A stretch of 64,000 bases of DNA from NCBI RefSeq assembly GCF_021462225.1, contig NC_061806.1, positions 4,025,234 to 4,089,233 on the forward strand, written 5' to 3'. Positions 32,152 through 43,767 of the stretch are shown in pieces. The translations under genes and the position numbers were made by a program. The notes below the pieces were generated by a model. That model was not told the DNA's origin, did no database searches, and worked only from the letters and a program-made list of their open reading frames with translations. The DNA is from Girardinichthys multiradiatus (Eukaryota > Chordata > Actinopteri > Cyprinodontiformes > Goodeidae). The first letter of the stretch is position 1, and every line of letters starts with the position of its first letter.

Positions 32152-34640
32152 ATTCAATTCAGTTTATTTATATAGCGCCAACTCACAATACATGTTGTCT
32201 CAAGGCACTTCACAAAAGTCAGGTTCATACATTCCAATTAATCATAACCATTGAACAGTGCAGTCAGATTCAGTTATTTATTCAAATTGGATAAAAAGTT
32301 TTTCTATCTAAGGAAACCCAGCAGATTGCATCGAGTCAGAGACTTGTTGCAGTCATTCCTCCAGGATGAACATGTAGAGACAGTGGACAGTCACTGGCGC
32401 TGACTTTGCAGCAATCCCTCATACTGAACATGCATGTAGCGACAGTGGAGAGAAAAACTCCCTTTTAACAGGAAGAAACCTTCAGCAGAACCAGGCTCAG
32501 TATGAGCGGCCATCTGCCACAACCGACTGGTGGTTTGAGAGAACAGAGCAGAGACACAAAAAGAACACAGAAGCATTGATCCAGGAGTACTTTCTATTGG
32601 AAGGAAAAGTAAATGTTAATGGATGTAGCTCCTTTAGTTGTTTCACCTAGAAAGAAAGAACAGATAAACTCTGAGCCAGTTTTCAAGATTAGAGTCTGAA
32701 AGAGAGCACATAGAGTTAGTCACAGTAAAAGCTCAGTCAGTAGCTATGTCTAGGAGAGAGGAAGGGTTAAACACTGAAAGACAGGGCCATGTGGATCATT
32801 GGTAGAAGGTGAGCATTAAGTTGTTGCCAGCAGAAGCTCGGACGATGCCCCTCTCCAGAAAGGTGTCACAGGTAGACACAGAGTCAGGCCAGGTGTAGAG
32901 ATTTTACAACTATCTCCTATTAGGGGCCCAGGTTTTTCCTGGACATGCTCATTGCTGATAGAGTTACCACTGGGGCCCGACTGTATCACAGAAAAGTGAT
33001 TTGAAGGTCCTGATTAGGAGGAGATAGATTAGGAGGTGGTGGAGGTCTGCAGCATTTGGAAGATGTTGGTGTTGAATGGCGAAGATGTCAGAGCCATTTG
33101 GGTCCCGATTTTAAGAGCTCCTCTCATGTTATCAGAATCCAGTAAAGCAAAAAGCGGGCTCAGTGGGGAGATGGGAGAGTTATGTGCGGTCTGGGTCGGG
33201 GTCTGGGGTGAGGGGGGTTTACTGGGGGTGTCGGTCTGGGTCTGGGTTTGGGGGGATTGGGGTATAATGGGGGGTCCACTTCTCCTGTGGATTTGTTGAT
33301 GCTCCATGTTCTCTGCTGAAGGTCGAAGCTGCTGGCGGATTGTTTACTGAATAGATGAGATTAGATGTGAGATGTCTGGCTCCTGGCTTGTTCAAACAGA
33401 AACCATCTTGCTTGAAGAGTTGTCTTTTTTTCCAAAAAATATTAAAGTTGTCGATGAAGATCACAGGTGTGGTTGCACATGTTTTTTTCAACCACTTATT
33501 TTAATCATCAGAAGTCTCGAAAAAATCTCATCTCTAAAGAAAATCGGTGCAAAGGGACCGCTGAGAAACACCTTGATACCTCCTACTATATTCAGAATAT
33601 GAGTGAAATCTTCCTTCAGTCCTTCTGATGTTTTCTTAGCCACGTCATCCATGGCTCCACAGTGTATAATAAGGTTTTCTAGAGACAGGCGCTTTTCTGT
33701 GATTGCAAGAATATTCTCTGAGATATCGGACACCACGTTACTGGTACCAATCATAACTTCTGTGTTTTTCTTGTTGCAGAAGTTTTTAATCCCATCCACA
33801 GCTGTGTTGCCCACTATTAGGGTTCTTGGTCTGGTGGGGTACTTTTTCTCTGGCAATTTGGGAGAAGACTGTTTAGAATGAAGGTTGTTCTGAATCCTTT
33901 TATTGTTCTCAGAAGATGGATCATTTTCCTGGTTTTCATTCTGTAGTGGGGAAAATCTGATTTGGAGGGGAATTCCATTATTTCCAGCTGTCTCACTCCT
34001 ATCAGTTGTTGTGACAGCAGCTCGCTGTCGAAGTCTCCTTTTCCCAGGGGAAACGGGGGCATTTCTCTGTAATTCTGGCCATTCTAATTTATTTAATTGC
34101 TGAGATCTTCCAGTGAGTCATCCAGCTTTATTTTTTGGGCATGCCCCTATAACATGCTAGGGGGGTCTGCCAGTAGATTTATTCTCAGTGTTCTGATTGC
34201 CAGCTGAGTCGTTGAGCTGGCTGTCACTGTTTGGGATCACAGGCAGAGTTGAATCATTGTTGTACCCCATATTCACCTCCACATTCACTTCTAGTTGATG
34301 GATTTTCATCTCCAAAACAGCCAATTTCTGTAAAGGTTTGTCGAAGTCCTTTGTGGTGAAGGGAGGCATTTTGTGCTGATTGGTTGGCGTCAACTTGTCC
34401 TGCTTTTGAGTTCAATTATAAAAACATCAAAGTCCTTTAAAAAAATTAAAAAATAAAATAATAATAATAATCCTTGGGTGTTGCTGGTGAGAAGTTGTTT
34501 TAGTCCAATATTTCCGTAATTTTGGCTAAGAGATAAAAAGTTAGGAGTAAAAGAATGCAAGCAAGCAGGGAGCTTAGGAGAAAAGTGTCTGAGCAGGCAG
34601 AGAGGCGGAAGTGGAAAAAGTCAAGATCAAGAAGAAGTAA
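32152..34640 (-). mobile_element. L2-type LINE with ORF1 and 3' tail, ORF2 deleted
   Basis: Read on the minus strand, a 5' leader (34640-34394) leads into ORF1 (34393-33219), followed directly by the 3' untranslated region (about 32900-32152) that ends in the gcgctatataaataaactg tail. The part 32280-32890 matches 20060-20660 in the other copy. The endonuclease and polymerase, several kilobases, are missing between about 33000 and 32900. The copy therefore keeps what is needed to be recognised by the family machinery but cannot copy itself. Confidence 0.7.
33219..34393 (-). pseudogene. L2-type ORF1 (coiled coil plus esterase-like domain)
   Basis: The first frame (34393-34157) reads MPPFTTKDFDKPLQKLAVLE then MKIHQLEVNVEVN, a heptad-like coiled coil. 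Later frames read [19 protein letters not shown] (34060), RTLIVGNTAVDGIKNF (33830), LENLIIHCGAMDDVAKK and GARHLTSNLIYSVNNP (33380). They lie in three phases with frameshifts near 33830 and 33490. The second half equals the plus-strand copy at 19066-19905. ORF1 proteins of this group bind RNA; the esterase-like domain's role in transposition is unsettled. Confidence 0.65.
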
Positions 34641-35339
34641 AGTAATCCTAATACACTATCACCGTGTATGATGTTCTTTGTTCTAAATGCTTCTAGTTTT
34701 ATACCAGGTGTAATGGGATACAAATCTTCCAAAAAATTAAGTCATGTGAGACAGACCTTTGTGTTCTTTAGGGTCAGCAGTGGTTTTGGTTTTGCAACTC
34801 TCTCATTAGTGCCATTTACCCAGTCTTTTTTTTATTGTTGCATTATATCTCTTTAAAGATACTCATATATTATAACGCCAACTGGATATATTGTTACCAG
34901 ATTCAAGGAAGATTCTACCCGACACCTGTAGATTGCACAACCAGTGAACAGGGAAGCAGAAACTTTAGGATATTTAGCAGCTGATGTATTTCAATGGTCA
35001 GGTAAAGGTTTAATCCATGAAATGTTCAAGAACATTACTGCTGCAAACTGTACCATAGCCAAACTGTGTAACTGTGGCCAAGGCCAATTACACTGCTGCT
35101 ATTAGTTTGGAATATTATTGTATTTAATAATGTTAAGAAAAATTTTTTTTTATAAAATGTTTAATACATAATGAATTATTTGAGAAAATGATAAAAATAT
35201 TTAACAACTTGTGTGTAATAAAGGTGATGGGATAGGTTGCTTTTTTTAGACCTAGTTGCTCATTTCTTATGTGCCATCTGGCAACTCTGAATGGCAGACA
35301 CACTAACTGTTATGCCACAAACTAGGGACCTGGAAATTC
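34641..35339. other. Unrecognised AT-rich sequence
   Basis: No coding frame, family tail or repeat structure is apparent. Confidence 0.5.
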
Positions 35340-35859
35340 AGTATAAACACAGAGAGCATTTTAAAATGTTTATTATAAAAGCCTCTTGGAAGGGAGCAGG
35401 AAACAGCTGCAAGGGAAAGAGAACGGTTAGTGGCTGTGTAGTATTAGAGTGAGTAAATGTAAAACTCAAAATAAAGCCACTCCCCTTCTCAGAGGCTGGC
35501 AGGGGGCAGAAATCCTGTGTGCTGTTCCTGGGGTTTGATCTCAGTCCCAAAGGTGGCATCTGAGGGCACCGCTGACAAGGACCTGATGATGTCACAGTGG
35601 GGAGAGTGAGAGCAGAGCAAGGCAGCTTTAAGCCAGTGGAGAGAGAGGGGTTAAGACAGAGGTGAGGTCCGTTCTCCAGGCGAGGGTCTTGAACCAAGGG
35701 GTAGAAAAGGAGCTAGCAAATCCAAAGGGCTGGGCTTGGTGCGTAATCCAGTAAAACAGGCGTGGGGTCTTTGTCCAGGTATCAGAGAGTGAAGAGATGT
35801 CAGGCAGGGGCAAGGCAAGGCAGAAAAATCCAAAAACACAAGCTGGGTCAAAACACTGA
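35340..35859. repeat. Unclassified repeat-like segment abutting a LINE
   Basis: It lies where the C-terminal part of the adjoining minus-strand LINE should be, and joins it abruptly near 35860. Composition is purine-rich on the plus strand with phrases typical of fish interspersed repeats (ccagtaaaacaggcgtggggtc). The frames in it have no domain. I cannot classify it. Confidence 0.35.
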
Positions 35860-37166
35860 TCAGGTGATGTCCACCACCATTTCCACAGTCTTGAGTGGGT
35901 TGAGTTCAAGGTAGTTCTGACAACACCAGTGTACCAGCCGATCCACCTGCTGTCTATATGCAGACTCATCACTGTCCTGGATCAGACCAATAACAGTGGT
36001 GTCATCTGCAAACTTAAGGTGTTTCACGGACGAGTCCGCTGAGGTGCAGTCATTTGTGTACAGGGAGAAGAGGAGTGGGCATAGAAAACACCCCTGGGGG
36101 GCACCAGCACTTATAGATCTGCTACAGCAGAAGATGCTCCCCAGTCTCACCTGCTGCTATCGGTCCGTCAGGAAGCTGTTGATCCACTGACAGGTGGAGG
36201 CTGGAACGTTGAGCTGGGTGAGCTTCTGGTGGAAGATGTCTGGTATGATGTTGTTGAAGGCCGAGCTGAAGTCTACAAACAGGATCTTGGCGTACGTCCC
36301 TGGATGGTTGAGGTGTTGCAGGATGAAGTGTAGACCTAAGTTGACGGCATCATCTGCCGACCTGTTTGCTCGGTAAGCAAACTGCAGGGGTCCAACAGGG
36401 GGCCTGAGATGTCTTTCAGGTGCTTCAACACTAGTCGCTCGAAGGATTTCATGACCACAGATGTCAGGGCTACAGGCCTGTAGTCATTTAATCCTAGGAT
36501 GGTGGGTTTCTTGGGCACTGGGATGATGGTGGATTGTTTGAGGCAGGAGGGGACTTCACACTTCTCCAGGGATTTGTTGAAGATCCGTGTGAAGATCGGA
36601 GCGAGTTGATTTGCACAGGCTTTCAGACATGATGGGGAGACGTTATCAGGTCCTCCAGCTTTCTTTGTTTTCATGCGCTGAAAGAGCCTATTTACATCTT
36701 TCTCGGAGATCTTTAGTGTAGGCAGAAGTTCTGAAAGTAGGGGGTTGGTAACTTTATGGGAGGAATTTGTTCCTGAATGGAATGTGGAGGAGATGGTTTG
36801 AGGTGTGAATGGCTTCTTGTCATGTCTGCAGTAGAAGCCATTCAGACGGTTGGCCAGGAGACGACTCTGTTCAGGATGGGTGGGGGGGCTCCTATAGGCA
36901 GTCAGGTTTCTCAGACCAGTCCATACAGCCAAAGTTTCACCAGTAGAAAGGCTGTTTTTCAGCTTCTCACTGTAGCTTCTCTTGGCTGCTTTGATCTCCT
37001 TTGTTAGTCTGTTCCTGGCCTGCCTGTACCGAGCCCAATCTCCACTGCTGTGAGCTTCTTCCTTATACCTGTGCAAATTCCTGAGATGTGGAGTAAACCA
37101 TGGCTTGTTGTTCCCAAAGGTGCAGAATGTCTTGGTCTGCACACACATGTTCTCACATGTCCTCAC
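35860..37166 (-). pseudogene. Rex/CR1-type reverse transcriptase and linker
   Basis: The frame 37166-36336 contains NNKPWFTPHLRNLHRYKEEA, KKAGGPDNVSPSCLKACANQ and LNDYRPVALTSVVMKSFERL. It continues in a shifted frame with LFVDFSSAFNNIIPD, a stop after SFLTDR, then GAPQGCFLCPLLFSLYTND and LKFADDTTVIGL, so both catalytic blocks are readable. The C-terminal third is absent. Confidence 0.8.
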
Positions 37167-37278
37167 AGAAACTGATGTATGATGTCACCACATCAGTTAG
37201 TTGGTTTAAGTCGGTGGCTTAGGTTTCAAAAACAGTCCAGTCTGTGCATTCAAAGCAGCCCTGTAGCATCTGCTTTGA

Positions 37279-38309
37279 TTACTCAGTCCACTTTTTAACA
37301 GTGTGAACTGTGGGTTTGGAAGCCCTTAGTCTCTGTCTGTAGGTTGGGATGAGGTGGATTACACAATGATCCGAAAAACCCAGAGCAGCCCTGGTAACAG
37401 CATGATATGAGTCCTTTAAAGCTGTGTAACAATGGTCCAGTGTGTTTTTATCTCTGGTGGGACACTTAATATGCTGTCTGTATTTGGGCAGCTCATTAGA
37501 GAGGTTAGCATTGTTAAAATCTCCCAGTATTATGATGAAAGAGTCCGTGTATTTTTTCTCCACGTCTGCAATCAGCTCAGCGAGCTGTTTTTCTGTGGCA
37601 GAAGTGCAGCCATGCGGTGGAAAATATGAGCCGATTGTTATAAACGAGAGGAAAACTCTCTCGGTGAATAAATAGGTTTACAGATTATGGAAAATGCCTC
37701 CAGATAAGGACTACATGTTTTCCCCAGTACTTTTATGTCTCTGCACCAACCTTCATTTATATAAAAGCAGATTCCGCCTCCTCGCTTCTTCCCCGATAGC
37801 TCCACGCTGCGATCTGCTTTGAACAGCTGGAAGCCCGGCATCAACAGTGCGCGGTCCGGGATGTTTTCACTCAGCCACATCTCGGTGAAGCAGAGAACCG
37901 CTGATCTGCGGAGGTCCGTGTCTTTACCAGTGAGGAGAAGCAGCTGGTCCATCTTGTTGCTTTGAGAGCGGACATTTGCCAGGTGGATTGAAGGCAGAGG
38001 TGTGCGAAGTCCTCTTTTGCAGAGCTTTACCAGGGCGCCAGCACGATTTCCCCTCCGACGCATTCGGCGCAGTATCCCGTATAGTGCCACAGCTCCGCTT
38101 GCCAGGAGCTCAGTGAACCTCAGATCGATGAAGGATGGTGAAAAACTCCCAAGAGAGGATTCTCTGATGTTGAGAAGATCCTCTCTACTGAATGACACCA
38201 CAGGATTGTGGCCCGAGACCACAGTACTGTGGCTCGAAAAACATAAAAACACACAAAATACAAAAACAAAGAGAGAGCGAAGCTCCAAGGCTGCCATCGT
38301 CGGCGCCAT
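37279..38309 (-). pseudogene. Rex/CR1-type endonuclease region
   Basis: The frame from 38309 starts MAPTMAALELRSLFVFVF and reaches HLANVRSQSNKMDQLLLL, CFTEMWLSENIPDR and GGGICFYINEGWC; the second frame (37563-37279) reads IIILGDFNNANLSNELPK, TLDHCYTALKDSY and GFSDHCVIHLIP. The N, E, GDFN and SDH blocks of the APE nuclease are present. The two frames are separated by a break near 37600. The hydrophobic N-terminal stretch is odd for this family and may be fortuitous. Confidence 0.7.
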
Positions 38310-38593
38310 CTTGGATATATGGATAAAGGTGGAACGCAGGTGGAGCAGGTTGACTTGATTGCGCAGCAACAGCAGAGTGAACAGCTGAGAGTGATGATCC
38401 AAAACGAAGCCAACAAAGTGTTGGACCACTTGTTTGCTGAGTATTGGACTATCTGCACGTTGTTGGACGTCACTGTGCCTCTCCAATGGCATCGGCCATT
38501 TTGTATCCAGGACAGCCCGCTACTATATATCCCGTCGAGCACTGCGACTGATACGACGAGCGTCCCAAGTCTGACGTCACAAGACGCTATATA

Positions 38594-38800
38594 CAGGTCC
38601 TTCTCAAAATATTAGCATATTGTGATAAAGTTCATTATTTTCCATAATGTCATGATGAAAATTTAACATTCATATATTTTAGATTCAATGCACACTAACT
38701 GAAATATTTCAGGTCTTTTATTGTCTTAATATGGATGATTTTGGCATACAGTTCATGAAAACCCAAAATTCCTATCTCACAAAATTAGCATATTTCATCC
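38594..38800. repeat. Left inverted repeat of Tc1 copy 1
   Basis: The sequence from caggtcc to about tagcatatttcatc is repeated in reverse complement at about 39950-40163 with few differences. Fish Tc1 elements of this type use such 200-base repeats as transposase binding sites near each end. Confidence 0.85.
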
Positions 38801-38870
38801 GACCAATTAAAGAAAAGTGTTTTTAATACAAAAAACGTCAACCTTCAAATAATCATGTACAGTTATGCAC

Positions 38871-39833
38871 TCAATACTTGGTCGGGAATCCTTTTGCAGA
38901 AATTACTGCTTCAATGCGGCGTGGCATGGAGGCAATCAGCCTGTGGCACTGCTGAGGTCTTATGGAGGCCCAGGATGCTTCGATAGCGGCCTTTAGCTCA
39001 TCCAGAGTGTTGGGTCTTGAGTCTCTCAACGTTCTCTTCACAATATCCCACAGATTCTCTATGGGGTTCAGGTCAGGAGAGTTCGCAGGCCAATTGAGCA
39101 CAGTGTTACCATGGTCAGTAAACCATTTACCAGTGGTTTTGGCACTGTGAGCAGGTGCCAGGTCGTGCTGAAAAATGAAATCTTCATCTCCAAAAAGCTT
39201 TTCAGCAGATGGAAGCATGAAGTGCTCCAAAATCTTCTGATAGCTAGCTGCATTGACCCTGCCCTTGATAAAACACAGTGGACCAACACCACCAGCAGAC
39301 ACGGCACCCCAGACCATCACTGACTGTGGGTACTTGACACTGGACTTCTGGCATTTTGGCATTTCCTTCTCCCCAGTCTTCCTCCAGACTCTGGCACCTT
39401 GATTTCCGAATGACATGCAGAATTTGCTTTCATCCGAAAAAAGTACTTTGGACCACTGAGCAACAGTCCAGTGCTGCTTCTCTGTAGCCCAGGTCTGGGG
39501 AATGCGGCACCTGTAGCCCATTTCCTGCACACACCTGTGCACGGTGGCTCTGGATGTTTCTACTCCAGACTCAGTCCACTGCTTCCGCAGGTCCCCCAAG
39601 GTCTGGAATCGGCCCTTCTCCACAATCTTCCTCAGGGTCCGGTCACCTCTTCTCGTTGTGCAGCGTTTTCTGCCACACTTTTTCCTTCGCACAGACATCC
39701 CACTGAGGTGCCTTGATACAGCACTCTGGGAACAGCCTATTCGTTCAGAAATTTCTTTCTGTGTCTTACCCTCTTGCTTGAGGGTGTCAATAGTGACCTT
39801 CTGGACAGCAGTCAGGTCGGCAGTCTTAACCAT
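38871..39833 (-). CDS. Tc1-type transposase, open frame of 320 residues
   Basis: The protein cuts and pastes the element into TA sites. Residues 24-42 (TQKEISERIGCSQSAVSRHL) form a helix-turn-helix and residues 76-104 a second one, with a basic GRKR stretch at 54-57 between them. The catalytic triad is D134 (FSDESKF), D224 (HDLAPAHS) and E259 (PIENLW), with 34 residues between the last two, so DD34E. The start MVKTADLTAVQK is the family's usual start. Compared with copy 2 it lacks 14 residues between 113 and 114, in the linker between DNA-binding and catalytic domains, which may impair it. Fish Tc1 transposases are usually about 340 residues. Activity is unknown. Confidence 0.85.
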   Translation of the reverse strand: MVKTADLTAVQKVTIDTLKQEGKTQKEISERIGCSQSAVSRHLSGMSVRRKKCGRKRCTTRRGDRTLRKIVEKGRFQTLGDLRKQWTESGVETSRATVHRCVQEMGYRCRIPQTWATEKQHWTVAQWSKVLFSDESKFCMSFGNQGARVWRKTGEKEMPKCQKSSVKYPQSVMVWGAVSAGGVGPLCFIKGRVNAASYQKILEHFMLPSAEKLFGDEDFIFQHDLAPAHSAKTTGKWFTDHGNTVLNWPANSPDLNPIENLWDIVKRTLRDSRPNTLDELKAAIEASWASIRPQQCHRLIASMPRRIEAVISAKGFPTKY

Positions 39834-39949
39834 GATTGGGGTTTTGAGTGATGAACCCTGGATGGGAGTTTTAAAGGCCCCAGGAATCTTTTGCAGGTGT
39901 TTAGAGTTAACTCGTTGATTCAGATGATTAGGTTCATAGCTCGTTTAGA

Positions 39950-40163
39950 GACCCTTTTAATGATATGCTAATTTTGTGAGATAGGAATTTTGGGTTTTCA
40001 TGAGCTGTATGCCAAAATAATCCGTATTAAGACAATAAAAGACCTGAAATATTTCAGTTAGTGTGCAATGAATCTAAAATATATGAATGTTAAATTTTCA
40101 TCATGACATTATGGAAAAATAATTAACTTTAGCACAATATGCTAATATTTTGAGAAGGACCTG
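39950..40163. repeat. Right inverted repeat of Tc1 copy 1
   Basis: Reverse complement of the left repeat, ending ggacctg at 40163. Small differences, such as gataaagttcatt on the left against attaactttagcac on the right, show some divergence. Confidence 0.85.
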
Positions 40164-41529
40164 TAGGAAGGCCTCCGTTTTGAACACCCTGCCTTCTGCT
40201 GGAGACCGGACTAGCAACTGAAGCGCACCATTCAAGAGAGGAGTTCCTTGCGGAATTCATTGATTCTCTCTCGTTGGACAACGAACAATTCCTAACTGAG
40301 GTTTCTGGAATGAGAAGGCCAGAAATTTCACTTTGCCGATCGAAGACGTGAGCTTAACATGTAACTAAGAACATGGAGTTTCGAGGAGTCGAACCGCTAC
40401 CGTGTTTCATCCCAAGTCGACTTTGATGGTCAGATCATATTTTTCCTTTTCGCCAAGAAGGCCAAAGGACGAGGACTGACCGCTTTCTTGGAGTTTAACT
40501 GCGGACGCGCACCAACGCTTCAAAACCCCCCCTCTTTCCCTATCACTCGCTACCCCAGAAGGAAACTTCACCAAGTAAAACCCATCTTTTATTTTAATCT
40601 TTATTTCTTTATTAGAAGGCCTGGGCAGGGTCAGAGGTTGTAGTGCGATGAGAATTGGTTAGAATCTAATGTGTTCTGAATGATATGTGCATGTAACCTT
40701 GCTTATTGAACTTTGATGTGCTGTGCTGATGTCTGAAGTTGCTGCGCTCCCAGCTCTGTGCGCGTTTTACCACCTGAGAGCAAGCGCAGGTGTGCTGTGA
40801 GACTGGACTGCTGAAATAACCTCATGGTGAAATTCCCCATTTTTCTTTGTCTCCAACCTCACTGCTGGCTAGCTGCCGCCAAAAGCTTTATAACGCTTTG
40901 TCTGCTCAGGAGTTGGGGGAGGTTTTATGAGTCAGAATAACTGAGTTACAGTTGGAGCTGCGCCCCCCCACTCTCCACTCACCACCACACCCCTTCGTCA
41001 TATTCTCATTCCTTCTTTTTGCCATAACTGCTGGTTGATTCAATACACACCCACTGCTGTTTGCTTTATTTTTTGCTTAGTTAGATGTGTTACCCTTGTT
41101 ATGTAGAATTTTGCATGTTGAGTAGGTGAAGATTAATAAATATTCACATAGATAAAAAGAGAGCGTTTTGTGTTCATTGTGTGCAAAAGTGATTTGTCAG
41201 TCAAGATAAGGTTAAAAGTTCCACACGTTTCGGCAGAAACTGTCGATTAAACAGTGATATCTCCGGCAATAGTTATTAATTATTACAGAGTATTTAACAG
41301 TTGTAATTGTCAAAGGCGTTGAGCCACAATGCAACACCAGAAACATCTCTGGTCTCGATTCATAAATGAGGATTTTGGTTAAGAAGTTGATGTCAGGTTA
41401 TGATTTTTAATTATAATTATTAATCAAGATTAATCAATCAATAATCATAACCCCCAACAAGAGAGTCGAGCCAGAATCCTAACACTAACACTTAATTGGT
41501 GTTTTAATATCCTTAAAAGTTGTACCTTG

Positions 41530-41853
41530 GATCCAGGTGTGCATCCATCCATCCATTTTCTATACTTCTTCTGTACAGGGTTGCAGGGAAGCTGGAGCCT
41601 ATCTCCAGCAGTCCATAGGCGAGAGGCGGGGTACATTATGGACAGGTTGCCAGTCCATCACAATGCAACACAGAGACACACAGGACAAACAACCATGCAC
41701 ATACCAATTCACACCTTAGGGCAATTTAAAGAGACTAATTAACCTAACAGTCAAGTTTTTGAACATGAAAACTCCATGCAGAAAGAACCCCAACCAGAAG
41801 TCGAACCGATGACTGAGGCTCTTAAATGCGCCACCGTGCAGCTGTGCAATTAA
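41530..41853 (-). mobile_element. tRNA-derived SINE with GGAT tail
   Basis: On the minus strand the head reads gcacggtggcgcatttaaga and the tail, at 41546-41562 on the plus strand, is catccatccatcc. The middle (gggttgcagggaagctggag, ccagtccatcacaatgcaac) is the well-known fish SINE body shared with 54447 and 62094. It probably borrows the machinery of an RTE-type LINE with the same GGAT tail. Confidence 0.75.
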
Positions 41854-42639
41854 CTGAAAAAAAAGAAAACAGATATTTTTTACAGTGTAAACAAGGATCT
41901 TATCTTAGCAGTTTTCTTTGGAGCAAACATTGATTTGCTCCAAGCAAATATATTGAGCAGCTGCACTGTTCAGTGTCTGTGTTTCCACAAAAAAAGTCAG
42001 CAGGGTATGTTGTAACTGGTTCTGACTAAGTCTGGGTCCTCAGTTTGTGAATATTTACTCAGAGGGCTGTTGAGGTGTTTTATTCCTTGTGCTCAAGAAT
42101 TGAATACTATTGTGCCAAGCAAAAGTATTCAACTCTTCAGTGTTTTTTTTTTTAATATTAAGAGTGTAAGCTAATAACTAACTGAACACTCAGGGGTGTT
42201 TATTGGCTGAAAATAGGGCTGACCTACTTGCAATCCTGGCTGGTCATATGATAAGTTGTGCAGAGAAGAGTTGAGGTGTTGATGCTGTTGCCTGCATGAG
42301 CTGTAAAATGCCATGTACCTGTTCATATGAAATGTTCAGAACGAAGAAAGATGTTGTGGACAATGATTGCTTTTCACATTACAAAATCTAAATTGTCGAT
42401 AAAAATAAAGTCTGAGCAGGCTTGCCATTGAGTGGCAGAGAGGAATAACTGCATGCCAACAAGCTGCTAGGATGGACAATACGGATGTTTTGGGAGAAAA
42501 GAAAGAGGAGAAAAGTAAGTTGAAATATAAAGTATAACTACCATTTAACAGTGTTTGATGACAAAAATCAAACGTGTGTAGAGTATTGTGGAATGCTGGA
42601 TCAATTTTGTGAGATCAGTGATATTGAAAATATAGATAG
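41854..42639. other. Unrecognised AT-rich sequence
   Basis: A poly-T/A region near 42141-42155 is visible, but no frame or tail that I can support. About 42470-42535 (ATGGACAATACGG...) may belong to the gag of the following gypsy relic. Confidence 0.4.
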
Positions 42640-43269
42640 ACAAAGAGCTATACTCATGTCATTAGTGAGGCAAAGTGGGACACATTGCTAGAGCATGACA
42701 TAACAAAAATGCTTAAAACAGAGGGGACAAAGGTTCATATGCAGCCAAAAAGGGAAAGAGAAAGAGATTTCATTATTCTAACAAAATTCAGGAAAAGCAC
42801 AATGATGAGTGTGATGAAGATATTTTAACACTTCTTCACGTAGGGTTCACACAGGACGGTAATAATTTCAGGGTAGTATGTGTGAGTGCAGTACACCTGA
42901 GAAAAGTTGATTCATATACCATATACATGAAACGGAATGGGCAACCAGGGATTTTTATAGTAGATACAGGCTGCAGTCTCACAGTCATAGGTGAAGATCT
43001 TTTTAAAACGTTATGGAAAATGTGCTCACTTGAAACCAGTTAACATTCAGTTAGAGAACTATACTCGGAACCATGTTAAGGTGATAAGAATCGCTTGCGT
43101 CTGGTAAGGTCCAAGAAGCAAAGACAAAACATCCTCTAGTGGTTGTTAAAGACAATGGTCTTTTGACAACCAGAACATCACTACAGGACATGGATAGTAA
43201 CCATGTGTTTAAATAATTGTTAAACACTTTAAAAGAGGGCCAGAGCAACCATTCATGGACATCCAACGC

Positions 43270-43765
43270 TGTACCATGATTTTTCCGCCCAAGGTATGTT
43301 CCCTATGGCATGAGGGCAAAAGTGGACGAAGAAATTGACCCACTGTTAAAAGAAGACATATCTACTCTAGTGAAATACATATGGGCAGCACTAGTTGTAT
43401 TAATCCTGAAGCCTGTTGGAACAGTGAGATTTTTGGATACTAAAGGCTCTCTGTTAACACAGTTGCCACACTTGAGAGGTATCCCATACCTTATGTGGGA
43501 GACCTGTTAATTGCATCAGGAGGAAAACAGTTATCTTAACTGGATATGAGTCACACATATCAACATATACTAATGGATGAGGACTCTAAGAAATACCTGA
43601 CAGTGAACACTCATCAGGGGCTGTTCACCTACAACATACTATTGTTTTAGAATGGCATCTGCACCAGCTATGTTCTAGAGAACCATGGAAGGGCTAATGA
43701 AATTGAATGATGAAACTGAATTCCACTGGTAGCAATTTATTTTGATGACATAATGGTGAGTGCAG
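43270..43765 (+). pseudogene. Ty3/gypsy reverse transcriptase, first part
   Basis: The frame at 43310 reads MRAKVDEEIDPLLKEDISTL, then IPYVGDLLIASGGKQL, LDMSHTYQHILMDEDSKKYL and HQGLFTYN in shifted phases. VAIYFDDIMVSA near 43730 is the YxDD box. The first catalytic D is in LDMSH. The domain is interrupted right after the box by the LINE at 43768. Confidence 0.75.
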
Positions 43766-43767
43766 CA

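Larger units (their letters stand above)
35860..38330 (-). mobile_element. Rex/CR1-type LINE, 3'-truncated
   Basis: On the minus strand the element starts near 38330 with ccaagatggcgcc, a motif found at LINE 5' ends and resembling a YY1 site, then a start codon at 38309. Domains follow in order: endonuclease (about 37990-37279), linker (37166-36700) and reverse transcriptase (about 36690-35860). The polymerase ends at NPLKTVEMVVDIT near 35862 and the C-terminal part and tail are missing. Frames are broken at about 37640, 37170 and 36340 and by a stop near 36165. Confidence 0.75.
38594..40163 (-). mobile_element. Tc1 transposon, copy 1
   Basis: A 1570-base element with long inverted repeats (about 200 bases each, starting caggtccttctcaaaatatt at 38594 and mirrored at 40163) flanked by TA on both sides (38592-38593 and 40164-40165), the Tc1/mariner target duplication. 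It encodes an uninterrupted transposase on the minus strand. Copy 2 is at 56777-58378. Its insertion splits the candidate LTR at 38461-41459. Confidence 0.95.
38461..41459. mobile_element. Candidate long LTR interrupted by Tc1 copy 1
   Basis: Outside the Tc1 element, this stretch begins TGTTGGACG and ends CCCCCAACA. It has a TATA-like box (ctatatatcccg, about 38523) and a late poly-A signal (aataaatatt, about 41136). This matches the layout of the long LTR at 26221. I could not find a matching target duplication (cacgt versus agaga), and no purine tract precedes it, so the call is weak. Confidence 0.3.

Noticed and set aside
39471..39918. Plus-strand frames opposite the Tc1 transposase
   Set aside because: Shadows of the minus-strand transposase, repeated in copy 2 at 57691-58090.
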